A DNA stretch of 34,373 nt, taken from positions 1 through 34,373 of the forward strand of contig DAOVFB010000005.1 of NCBI GenBank assembly GCA_030668705.1. Direction: 5' to 3'. Each line of letters starts with the position of its first letter. Position 1 is the stretch's first letter. Source of the stretch: Candidatus Stahliibacteriota bacterium (lineage in GTDB: Bacteria > Hydrothermota > UBA3072). This document shows, one piece after another, positions 17,401 to 24,931 of the stretch. The notes beneath the pieces were generated by a model. It saw nothing but the letters and a program-made list of their open reading frames with translations. It made no database searches and was not told the DNA's origin. Both the position numbers and the translations under genes were made by a program.

Positions 17401-19810
17401 GGATTATGTTCCACCTGTGGAAGAGGAACGAGAGATATACGGAGGTTATTCAAGGGAACAGTCACTTGTGTTCAAGGTAGATTCACTGGAAAATAAATAT
17501 ACCTGTCTTGCCGAGTCTTATCTCGAACTCCCCAGGAGCAGTTCTGGTAAGGGGTACGATCTAAGATTATATAAATCCCTTCTTTTTTACTCCCAGGCAA
17601 CGAGTAATACAAGTGACTCTGTTATGATATTCCTGCGTCTGCTTACTGATTCCTCCAATTATTACCAGTACAGCTGCTATCTCTATATGGACGGTTGGGA
17701 TACCCTTGATGTTGACTTCCAGAACTTTTATAGTCTAAAATTACAAAATGATACATTAAAAGGCAGGTATTCCTTAAAGGGTAATCCAACACTAAAGAAT
17801 ATTGCATATATACAGTTGGGTGTTGTGAATCCCAACCAGGATGATTTTACAGGGGAGGTCTATTTTGATGATATTATTTTAATGGGGGCAAATACCGATA
17901 TTGGAAGCAATTTGAGTCTATCTGTATCATCAAATATTGGAGATATTATCCCAGACCTTTCCTACACTATTCACAGGAAATCGGCAAGTTATAAAATCAG
18001 TTTAGATGCCTTACGAAATATAGGAGACAAGGAGACAATTTCCCATAATTTTAATGTAAAATCTAATGCGGGAAAGTTTATAGGCAATTTTGTTAAAATG
18101 CCTCTCACTTTTAAGTACGATAGATCAAGTGAGATTCCTTTATATAGAAGGAATTCAGATATACTCTTGCCACAGGAAGAAAGGGGAAACGAGTCAAGTC
18201 TAAGCGAGTTTCAGAGGGTGTCGGGGAACATTGCGAGGCCCTCATCTCCTTCTGATAATTGGTTGTTAAGATATACAGTTAATAATATCCGTATCAATGG
18301 GTCCTTTTCTATTAGTAAGTCCTTTAAACCTGAACAGAAAGCTGATACCGTCGTTAATAGAACGGCTGGATTCAAGTATAATTTGCCTCTACCTTCAATT
18401 TCCCTACCGTTCCTTTCCGGTGGTTCAACTTCTCTTATTCCGAATAATCTTCATTTTAATGCCGATTATAAGAATAATATAAGTAACAGGTATACCTATT
18501 CGAAAGATGATGCTGTCTTACAAAAGACCGCTGTAAAACCCGTAGAGGAAGTAACACCATCCGGAGGTTTTACATATAAGCCCATTAGATGGATTAATTT
18601 AAATTACAGTATTTCAGGGAAGCAGAACTTACTTTATGGTGGTCGATTAGGAAAAAATGTATCCTTAAGGGAAGGAATAACTGCAAACCATAATTCAGAT
18701 CAGTTTAATTTAAATAATATAAATTTAACATATTCAAATAGCTACACAGAGAATCATGGTATTGATTATTCGAAAACACTTGGCGATACCCTGGATGTAA
18801 GAAGTGTAAGTCAGAATAGGACTATCACTATAAGCGATAATTTAAAAGTAAACCAGATACTCAAAAAACTCCCTGTAATCAGAGGGTTCGCCGACAATAT
18901 TAATTCTATTCGCCTTACCTCCTCTTTTAGCAGGAATAGCTCCTTTGCCTACCTGAATGCCTTTCCTGACTATAAGTTTCGCTACGGGATAGAGCCTGAA
19001 CCTGGGAGTGAATTTATCGCTTTGAGTAGTCCTTTGGATGGGGGGATGAGGACTAAGCAGTATAACCTTTCTTCCGGGTTTAATATAGGAAGGGTTAAGA
19101 TAGATGTAAGTGGACGCTTCACGGAAACAAGACCGGATGAAGTGAAGTTAAGAAATTCAGTATCAGCAAATAAGACAGCAACGCTCAGTTTCCCCAATGT
19201 AAATATTCAAATCTCAAATATTGATGACTATATTCCACCATTTAAAGGTCTAATAAAGAGTTCCAGATTCAATGTATCAATAAATATGGATTCGACTACC
19301 ACCAGGAGTCTCGTAGGGCAGGAGTACTCAGAAGGTAGTGCAACGCTTCAATTATCCCCAACTCTTGATCTTAAGTTTAAAAACGGTTTTAATATAAACA
19401 TTAAATCGGGCTATACGAAAAGAGATAATTACACCAATAGATCTTACAGGATTCATTCCCATGCCAATACTTATGATATAAAAGTAATCGGGGATTATTC
19501 CTTTAAACCTACATCAAACGGGTTCTCACTGCCACTTTTTGGTAGATTACATTGGAAAAAACCCATAAACTTAAAGGCAACATTCACAATGCTGAATAAC
19601 AAGGAAATATCCACTAATCTTACTACAGGTAAGGGGGAAATTAGACAGGATAGTAGAAATATTACCTTTAGCCTTCAAGGTAATTACGATTTTTCCAATA
19701 TGGTCTCTGGTGGTTTATCAGTTAATTATCGTAACTATCTCAACAGAAAAATTGCAAATGATGCCACAACAAGTTATGGGGCAAGTTTTAATGTTCTTTT
19801 CAAATTCTAA
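14417..19810 (+). CDS. sprA: Giant outer-membrane protein of the SprA/Sov family (T9SS translocon / gliding-motility SprA-like)
   Basis: SprA N-terminal signature: LEQRLRANIHGTVGEKIHVKINHDSEAMEQDNKLKIWYEGDEDDIVQKIDVGDLKALGGGRNQSVFGIQTIGALGSTSFDLIAGKLES; repeated beta-rich segments to the C-terminal aromatic SYGASFNVLFKF (outer-membrane beta-barrel end). Confidence 0.85.
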   Translation: MYSLIILFLSYSNFVSFPTDNYYIKDLSEFHNQVGEVIVDDYYYKDQYLYTVKLSVFEEWSGEFFLRNFGTSLQKVVSEALRRKGSAGGGIIPDIDLSIKMPRGLSYIIGEGGHIAVDGSQSIDLDLSRNQSTSLSGLQASAFPQIKLEQRLRANIHGTVGEKIHVKINHDSEAMEQDNKLKIWYEGDEDDIVQKIDVGDLKALGGGRNQSVFGIQTIGALGSTSFDLIAGKLESNTSSKTESYSFSSHSDSLPERAYVRDKYYYTGLSESDSLISLVLFIQENTSIGHKPAHLTDINGNPLDENAEFVELTYGDDYELRYLRLSNGSLFPYLHVTKTHSNKRLGLWYVYYDGSLGRIDTLGSLEGDTLILAQLCSQNPTQGDPSWDLMMKNIYSFGTENPTSVDVTIYKMIAGEDAIEIEPVSGKEYIELLGLDVSPVDGKIDIEQVLWSDGCIIFPYDKPFVNPALGADTVPIIYNKRTLISGEGENYSIVITAASSKGEFFIGYGELVDSSEVIVVDSDTLRRGVDYRIDYNTGRVVFTENVNLSPDSKISYTYDTEPLFSFTSRYIAKANIKAQPFTNSELNLDLAFRSSSNPEPHPRVGMEPSHITRGEVNFSTKRGLGVLDNITRRLPFFDPESESKIRVKGSYGFSLPNPATNGKSYLDDMESVKLSRELEISAGLWNYCSQPDSSIQIDRVGKIDWFNSRIPKTYIYPELPATQRNQYVGTMVLYFQPDTSLPNVYNSWAGIMKAFSAYEDFSQKKYLEVWVKGDSGEIILELGSKMKEDIPRWGRSASGSDSLLEPNGSIDTEDRNGNFELELGEDTGLDGVAFDDDKWTYIVDSLDDGRDDYPVQLKTFQDSLKLHRKEGNRRLDSEDINRDHMLEDKDEYFRYRIDLESPELVVNYGSDGWKMYRIPLTDSTYYEKIGEPSFENILYTRIWTTKVDKATRVALAGIAIVGNRWVDKGVRSDPSHFSNPPGGRFLITYRNSFEDEDYVPPVEEEREIYGGYSREQSLVFKVDSLENKYTCLAESYLELPRSSSGKGYDLRLYKSLLFYSQATSNTSDSVMIFLRLLTDSSNYYQYSCYLYMDGWDTLDVDFQNFYSLKLQNDTLKGRYSLKGNPTLKNIAYIQLGVVNPNQDDFTGEVYFDDIILMGANTDIGSNLSLSVSSNIGDIIPDLSYTIHRKSASYKISLDALRNIGDKETISHNFNVKSNAGKFIGNFVKMPLTFKYDRSSEIPLYRRNSDILLPQEERGNESSLSEFQRVSGNIARPSSPSDNWLLRYTVNNIRINGSFSISKSFKPEQKADTVVNRTAGFKYNLPLPSISLPFLSGGSTSLIPNNLHFNADYKNNISNRYTYSKDDAVLQKTAVKPVEEVTPSGGFTYKPIRWINLNYSISGKQNLLYGGRLGKNVSLREGITANHNSDQFNLNNINLTYSNSYTENHGIDYSKTLGDTLDVRSVSQNRTITISDNLKVNQILKKLPVIRGFADNINSIRLTSSFSRNSSFAYLNAFPDYKFRYGIEPEPGSEFIALSSPLDGGMRTKQYNLSSGFNIGRVKIDVSGRFTETRPDEVKLRNSVSANKTATLSFPNVNIQISNIDDYIPPFKGLIKSSRFNVSINMDSTTTRSLVGQEYSEGSATLQLSPTLDLKFKNGFNINIKSGYTKRDNYTNRSYRIHSHANTYDIKVIGDYSFKPTSNGFSLPLFGRLHWKKPINLKATFTMLNNKEISTNLTTGKGEIRQDSRNITFSLQGNYDFSNMVSGGLSVNYRNYLNRKIANDATTSYGASFNVLFKF

Positions 19811-21444
19811 ATCTTTCCCTCTAATTCACTCACTACTATATGAGGGGTTATAAATATTAAAACTTCCCTATTTCTTTCCTCGGTCGATGTTTTGCTAAAT
19901 AAGTTCCCGATGAGAGGGATATCCTTAAGAATCGGTATGCCTGACTTTGTCTTAGAGGTAGTCTTACTGATAAATCCTCCTATAACAAGGGTCTGTCCAT
20001 TTTTAACCAGAGCTTGTGTAGTGGCTTTTGTTTGAGTGATTGTTGGAGTCGCTGCTGTTGGTACTACATCACTCAATTCAACCGTGATGTCCATTGTAAT
20101 GTCCTCTAAAGAATTGATGTGGGGAGTAACACTTAAATCAATACCTGCTTGATACCACTTGGTGATAGGCTGACCATGAATATCTGTGGTTGTCACTGCG
20201 AATCTCTTTCCACCAAAAATCGTTGCTTTTTTGTTGTTTACAGTTGTAATTCGAGGATTGGCTATTGTCTTTAGTCGCTGGGTGTTTTCCATAGCTGCCA
20301 GTCTTGCCGAGATTTTTGCAAAATTCTTCACCGTTCCTACATTCAAATATACACCCGAAACCGGTTCAGGTGTGGTTACGTGAGAAACATCCCCTTCAAT
20401 ATTCCATTCAGCATTTCGGAGGTTGGTGACTTCCCATGAAAGCCCCAGTTCTTTAGCAGCGCTTCTATCCAGATCCACAACCCTGGCGGTGATTACAACC
20501 TGCGGTGTTTTTTTATCCAGTACCTCTACCAGCTTTTTTACCGCTTCTACTTTGGAGGGGATATCCGTTACTATAATGGAATTTGTTCTTTCGTCTTCTT
20601 CCACTGTGCCACGCTTTGTAAGAGCACTCTTTACAGTCTTTGCAATCTCCTTTGGGGTAGTAAATTCGAGGGAAAAGACACTTCGCTCCAGAGGTTTTGC
20701 CAGCTCTCCCTTCTCCCGCTCCACCGAGAATGATTCAGCAGTGCCTACTCTTATTATGTTTTCTTCAATAATATAGGTATATCCTTTTGTTTTAAGGATA
20801 AGGTCTAGGGCCTTCTCCCAATGGACGTTTTTTAATTCTACTGAGATCTCTCCTTTTACATCATCCCCTATTATCATATTCCTTCCACTATATTTAGCGA
20901 TGGAACGAAGTACTGTGACCAGATCTGCCCTTTCTAATCTCATAGAGAGTCCAGTTTTCTCAAGTACATCTCTAGTAGGGGAGGGAACCTCTTCCCCTTT
21001 TTCTTCCCCTACAGCCTCTTCTGTTGATACACTGGATGCTTCCCAGGTAGAGAAAGGTTCCGTATTAGTATTCAGTTTCAGGGAAATTATGCCTTTCCCT
21101 GGAGTATTTATTGTGTAATTGAACTCTTTAGTGCATTCTATAATAATTCTTGTGAGTTCGGCAGAAGGGATTCTGGATACCCTTATATTCTTTACTTCCC
21201 CTTTATTAATTGTCCAGCTTCTCCCCTCAAAATCGCTCTCTACTTCTAAAAGGTCAATGACTATTTTACTATCCATTCTGAAGTCAGTATAGCTTATCTC
21301 GTCTGTGAGATCAAATACCACATCGGTGTATTTTTCCACATTTCGAACAGTGATATTGGTAAGTTTAGCTTGAAGTAAATTTGAGGACATGAGTATAAAG
21401 GGTAGCAGAATTGCAAATATCCCTATTCTTTTGTACATTTTCAC
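19807..21444 (-). CDS. pilQ: Type IV pilus secretin PilQ (AMIN, STN and secretin domains)
   Basis: N-terminal AMIN-like region; VRSIAKYSGRNMIIGDDVKGEISVELKNVHWEKALDLIL (STN); LVIGGFISKTTSKTKSGIPILKDIPLIGNLFSKTSTEERNREVLIFITPHIV (secretin signature). Confidence 0.95.
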   Translation of the reverse strand: MKMYKRIGIFAILLPFILMSSNLLQAKLTNITVRNVEKYTDVVFDLTDEISYTDFRMDSKIVIDLLEVESDFEGRSWTINKGEVKNIRVSRIPSAELTRIIIECTKEFNYTINTPGKGIISLKLNTNTEPFSTWEASSVSTEEAVGEEKGEEVPSPTRDVLEKTGLSMRLERADLVTVLRSIAKYSGRNMIIGDDVKGEISVELKNVHWEKALDLILKTKGYTYIIEENIIRVGTAESFSVEREKGELAKPLERSVFSLEFTTPKEIAKTVKSALTKRGTVEEDERTNSIIVTDIPSKVEAVKKLVEVLDKKTPQVVITARVVDLDRSAAKELGLSWEVTNLRNAEWNIEGDVSHVTTPEPVSGVYLNVGTVKNFAKISARLAAMENTQRLKTIANPRITTVNNKKATIFGGKRFAVTTTDIHGQPITKWYQAGIDLSVTPHINSLEDITMDITVELSDVVPTAATPTITQTKATTQALVKNGQTLVIGGFISKTTSKTKSGIPILKDIPLIGNLFSKTSTEERNREVLIFITPHIVVSELEGKI

Positions 21445-22001
21445 CTCTCTTTTTTTAAAGTCAAGGTAACTTTATTTTGCTCTCCGAATCTGTGGAGCAG
21501 GAAGGTAATCGAGTCTTCGGTGATTTTAAATACTCTTCCATCTGTGACTCTATCACCATCCTTAAGCACATATCCTAAGTTCCCTTCCTTTAACAGAGCA
21601 AGATATCCATTCTTACCCCATATTATTCCTATCAATTTTGCAAGGTCAACGTTAATCTTTTTCTCTCCCCCTTCTCTCTCAGTTAGAAGTGGTCTGAATG
21701 GGTCGGGTTTGTTTCTATCCGAATAGTATACTTTTTCCCAGTGAAGAGCCTCTGCTATTACTGCAAGCGTGTCTTCAGAGATGGTATCTTTTTCGATGGT
21801 AACCTTTTCTCCTTTTTCTTTACTGTCTTTTTCTGCTGCTGTTACAAGGTTGACAAGATCAGCTTTCTTTTCTGTATTTGGAGAAAATCTCGCAACTACC
21901 TTTGATAATATCCTGTTGAAAAAAGTACCTCCTTCTTCACTGCAGCCAGGTAAAAACAGGAATGTAAGGCTGAATAATACTATTATTAATTTACCCTTCA
22001 A
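21441..22001 (-). CDS. pilP: PilP-like pilus assembly lipoprotein
   Basis: Lipobox FLPGC; RNKPDPFRPLL; GIIWGKNGYLALLKEGNLGYVLKDGDRVTDGRVFKI; position between pilO and pilQ. Confidence 0.82.
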   Translation of the reverse strand: MKGKLIIVLFSLTFLFLPGCSEEGGTFFNRILSKVVARFSPNTEKKADLVNLVTAAEKDSKEKGEKVTIEKDTISEDTLAVIAEALHWEKVYYSDRNKPDPFRPLLTEREGGEKKINVDLAKLIGIIWGKNGYLALLKEGNLGYVLKDGDRVTDGRVFKITEDSITFLLHRFGEQNKVTLTLKKER

Positions 22002-22551
22002 TTTTCCCTCCTTTAGAGATATATGTTATGAGGGTAAAAGAGGCAGATATTTTATACTCTTCTTCCTCCGCTTTTTCCCCTGTTTTCCCTTTTAATTTTA
22101 GACCTTTAATGTTGACCACACGTTCCATATTATTCACAGCTGCCATAAATCGACCTATTTCGTGATAACCGCCACTTATTTTCATTTCGATTGGGACTTC
22201 AACATATTTCTCTCTCGTATGCTGAGAGAGAGGTTTGAAATATTCTATTTCTACCTCATATGTTCCGCTCAATTTGGTAAGCGTTCCAAGTAATTCTGGG
22301 ATATAGCTTTCTTTTGGTAGCATTCTTTTTGCTTGTTCCCATCTTTTACTTACAAATTGGAGTTTTTTGTTAGCTTCTTCCTTTCTCTTAACCACTGCCA
22401 TTGTTTTTCTTAATTTACTCTGCAATGTCTGGTACTCTTCCTGTTTTTCTTTTATCACTTCCTTTTTACCTTTTATTGTGGTGAAATACCCACCTGCAAA
22501 GACGAGAATCGCAAAAATTGCAATAAAGATCGAAGGTCTTATCTTTTTCAT
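21991..22551 (-). CDS. pilO: Type IV pilus inner-membrane component PilO
   Basis: N-terminal TM plus coiled coil; PKESYIPELLGTLTKLSGTYEVEIEYFKPLSQ...EMKISGGYHEIGRFMAAVNNMERVVNIKGLKL. Confidence 0.9.
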   Translation of the reverse strand: MKKIRPSIFIAIFAILVFAGGYFTTIKGKKEVIKEKQEEYQTLQSKLRKTMAVVKRKEEANKKLQFVSKRWEQAKRMLPKESYIPELLGTLTKLSGTYEVEIEYFKPLSQHTREKYVEVPIEMKISGGYHEIGRFMAAVNNMERVVNIKGLKLKGKTGEKAEEEEYKISASFTLITYISKGGKIEG

Positions 22552-22554
22552 AAT

Positions 22555-23136
22555 TTAGCTCCCACTTCCTGAGACTATTTTGCCACTAACAGTGAATCCC
22601 ATTACTCGCTGATCTTTTTCTTTCTTTTCCGATACTTCTTGCAGTCTAATATCCGAGAAATATTGGGATTCTCTGAGGTGGACCATAAAACTGGATATTA
22701 TGAGGTTAGAAAAGGTTTTTCCCTCTATTTTGAAATTACCCTCGTTTTCTTCGAATGAAACCAACCACATATAATCGGGTTTTAATCGGTTTATTTCCTC
22801 CATAACATGAGTGGTCAGAGAACGACCTTTATTCAGGTCCTGAACAAGGGACACCCATCTGCTGAGTTCTTTCTGCCGATTCTGAAGATTTTCCACTATT
22901 TGTTTTTCCTTTTCAAGTTGTTTCAGTTCTTTTCTTGAAGATTCGATTTTATCCTCAAAATCACTAATTTTTGTTGTTGCACCTTTGTTCATAAAAAATA
23001 AAGTCCCGACAGCTGCAAGGAGTAAAAGGATGCTTAGTATCATATCAAGCCCGGGAATTGCAATAGTTGGTCTTTTAAATCTAACCTTCTTTATCTTTTT
23101 TCGCTCTTCTTCAGGAATTAAGTTAATTTCTATCAT
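22555..23136 (-). CDS. pilN: Type IV pilus inner-membrane component PilN
   Basis: MIEINLIPEEERKK start (EINLLP-like), TM, coiled coil, fimbrial-assembly C-terminus; operon position. Confidence 0.92.
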   Translation of the reverse strand: MIEINLIPEEERKKIKKVRFKRPTIAIPGLDMILSILLLLAAVGTLFFMNKGATTKISDFEDKIESSRKELKQLEKEKQIVENLQNRQKELSRWVSLVQDLNKGRSLTTHVMEEINRLKPDYMWLVSFEENEGNFKIEGKTFSNLIISSFMVHLRESQYFSDIRLQEVSEKKEKDQRVMGFTVSGKIVSGSGS

Positions 23137-24179
23137 TACAAGCCTCTCAAAGAGAGACCAAGAGATGGTGCAAGAATTGGCCCCATCTCTTCGGGATTTA
23201 CATTTATAAGGGATGACTCGTGTTCATACGAAAATTCTATAAATGGATTCATAATCTCAACAGGCGCTCCAAACCTCTTTTTAAGAAATTCTGGTATGCC
23301 TGACATTAGACTACCTCCACCGCTTATTACGATTTGGTTAAAATTTTCAAAACCTTCAGGTAAGTAAGGCAGTACTCTTTCGATAGCGATTCCTAAATCA
23401 TCCTGGAAACTTTCCATTGCATTCTGATAAGCATATTGGTCTATATCGCCTTTTTCCCCTGTCCTTATGATATCAGTTGCTCTTTCCCAATCTATTCCTG
23501 CCTCCCGCTGGAGTGCCTGGATCAGTGTGTTAACAGCTGTTGGTACCTCCCGGGTGAAGTGATTTACTACGCCCACAATAAAACTCATAGTTGTATATTG
23601 AGCTCCAATGTGGAATAGACCAATAAGCTTTCCCGGTTCAAGAGGATGATTGAATTCATAGATGTTCTGAAGAGAGAATGCCGCAATATCAAGCACAATA
23701 GGTTCAAGGTCAAGTTCATGGAAAAGATGCACTCTTGATTCTACTGCATCCCTCTTTGCTCCAACGAGAAGTACCTCCATAGAGTCTTCACCAGCATCAG
23801 GGTTTAGAATCTGGAAATCAAGTGAGATATCCTCAATTTCATAGGGTATATATTGTTCAGCTTCCCATTTGATTTGTTCTCTGGCCTCAGCCTGGTTCAT
23901 TTTTGGCATCTTAATCTTTTTTACAATCACATCTCGACCTGATATGCAACTCACAACCTGCTTATTTTCTACTTCCAATACATCCAGGCTGTTTCTAACC
24001 GTATCAAGGACAGATTCTCTGTCCATTATCTCACCATCAACTATTGCATGGGAAGGAAGGTTTAAAATATTGCATTTTGTCATAACAGGTTTTTTAGATG
24101 TCCCTTCGACTACAATTGTCTTCACTAAATAACTTCCTATATCGACTACAAGAATGGAACTCTTTCTAAACATAAGCAC
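23136..24179 (-). CDS. pilM: Type IV pilus assembly ATPase-like protein PilM
   Basis: ILVVDIGSYLVKTIVVEG, actin-like fold, QIKWEAEQYIPYEIEDISLDFQIL, IVISGGGSLMSGIPEFLKKRFGAPVEIMNPF. Confidence 0.95.
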   Translation of the reverse strand: MLMFRKSSILVVDIGSYLVKTIVVEGTSKKPVMTKCNILNLPSHAIVDGEIMDRESVLDTVRNSLDVLEVENKQVVSCISGRDVIVKKIKMPKMNQAEAREQIKWEAEQYIPYEIEDISLDFQILNPDAGEDSMEVLLVGAKRDAVESRVHLFHELDLEPIVLDIAAFSLQNIYEFNHPLEPGKLIGLFHIGAQYTTMSFIVGVVNHFTREVPTAVNTLIQALQREAGIDWERATDIIRTGEKGDIDQYAYQNAMESFQDDLGIAIERVLPYLPEGFENFNQIVISGGGSLMSGIPEFLKKRFGAPVEIMNPFIEFSYEHESSLINVNPEEMGPILAPSLGLSLRGL

Positions 24180-24197
24180 CTCTCACTAATTTTCTAT

Positions 24198-24226
24198 ATT
24201 ATAAGGGATAAAGTCTTATTTGTCAA
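24198..24226 (-). promoter_or_regulatory. Consensus sigma70 promoter of the pilMNOPQ operon
   Basis: On the minus strand: TTGACA (24226-24221), 17-nt spacer, TATAAT (24203-24198), then RBS AGAGGTG and ATG at 24179. Confidence 0.8.
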
Positions 24227-24285
24227 GTATTTTTTGAATTTCAAGTGGAAATATCAACACACATCGTTACATACACCATAAAAAC

Positions 24286-24301
24286 GCAGAGCAAGCTCTG
24301 C
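24286..24301. repeat. Perfect short palindrome GCAGAGC-AA-GCTCTGC
   Basis: 7-nt arms with a 2-nt centre, read directly; followed by 'tactccaga'. Confidence 0.8.
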
Positions 24302-24393
24302 TACTCCAGACTAGCAGCAAAATAGCTATAAGTATATAAGTTGGTCGGTTGGTATGTTAGGACTATCGTGGTAAGTGATATGTGATATGTGGT

Positions 24394-24448
24394 ATGTGGG
24401 AACGGGCTTCTGCCCGTGATCATCGAGGCTGGAAAGCCTCTCCCACAT
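24394..24448. repeat. REP-like palindromic element predicted to form a perfect three-way junction
   Basis: ATGTGGGA [ACGGGC-TTCT-GCCCGT] gatcatc [GAGGCT-GGAA-AGCCTC] TCCCACAT: 8-bp outer stem and two 6-bp hairpins, all perfectly paired. Confidence 0.85.
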
Positions 24449-24453
24449 GATTA

Positions 24454-24720
24454 GTCGAGCGCCCACCCTTTAGGTATTAGGTGTTTGGTCTTAGGTTTAT
24501 TGTTTCTAATGTTGAATTATGAATTATGAATTTTGAATGAAAATCAGTTCAAATCAGTGAAAATCAGTGTCTAAAATTTAGTTCTGAGTTCAGTGTTCTT
24601 AGTTTATATCAATCAGTTCAAATCTGTGTCCATCTGCGGTTTCATTTTCCTGGTGGTGTGTGGTTTTTATCTGCGTCCGTCTGCGGTTTCTTCCGTCTTC
24701 TGTCCTCTACCTATAGACCC
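24454..24720. repeat. Mosaic intergenic repeat block 3
   Basis: 24454-24496 is a direct copy of 301-343; 24621-24690 matches the reverse complement of 34091-34162; 'aatcagttcaaatcagtgaaaatcagtgtctaaaat' relates to 650-680. Confidence 0.85.
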
Positions 24721-24728
24721 ACCCGCCC

Positions 24729-24756
24729 TTGACAACCTTAGCGGCTTCTATATAAT
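24729..24756 (+). promoter_or_regulatory. Consensus sigma70 promoter upstream of ftcD
   Basis: TTGACA (24729-24734), 16 nt, TATAAT (24751-24756); leaves a leader of about 170 nt before ATG 24932. Confidence 0.75.
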
Positions 24757-24931
24757 CAGCCTGAGTGTATAATCTTTTTAGTTTTTGTAGTTTGTGAGGG
24801 AAGCTGAGAGAGGAAATGGTTTTAAAGAATAGCAACAGACGACTCAACTTGAGGACTCAAGGGGTTAAAGGGATAATTTAGATTCATACATATTCCCTTA
24901 AGTATCTTGGCAAAAGAACAAAGGAGGATTT

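Noticed and set aside
20423-20776. 117-aa plus-strand ORF rich in Ser/Thr
   Set aside because: Antisense to pilQ; the secretin reading is unambiguous.
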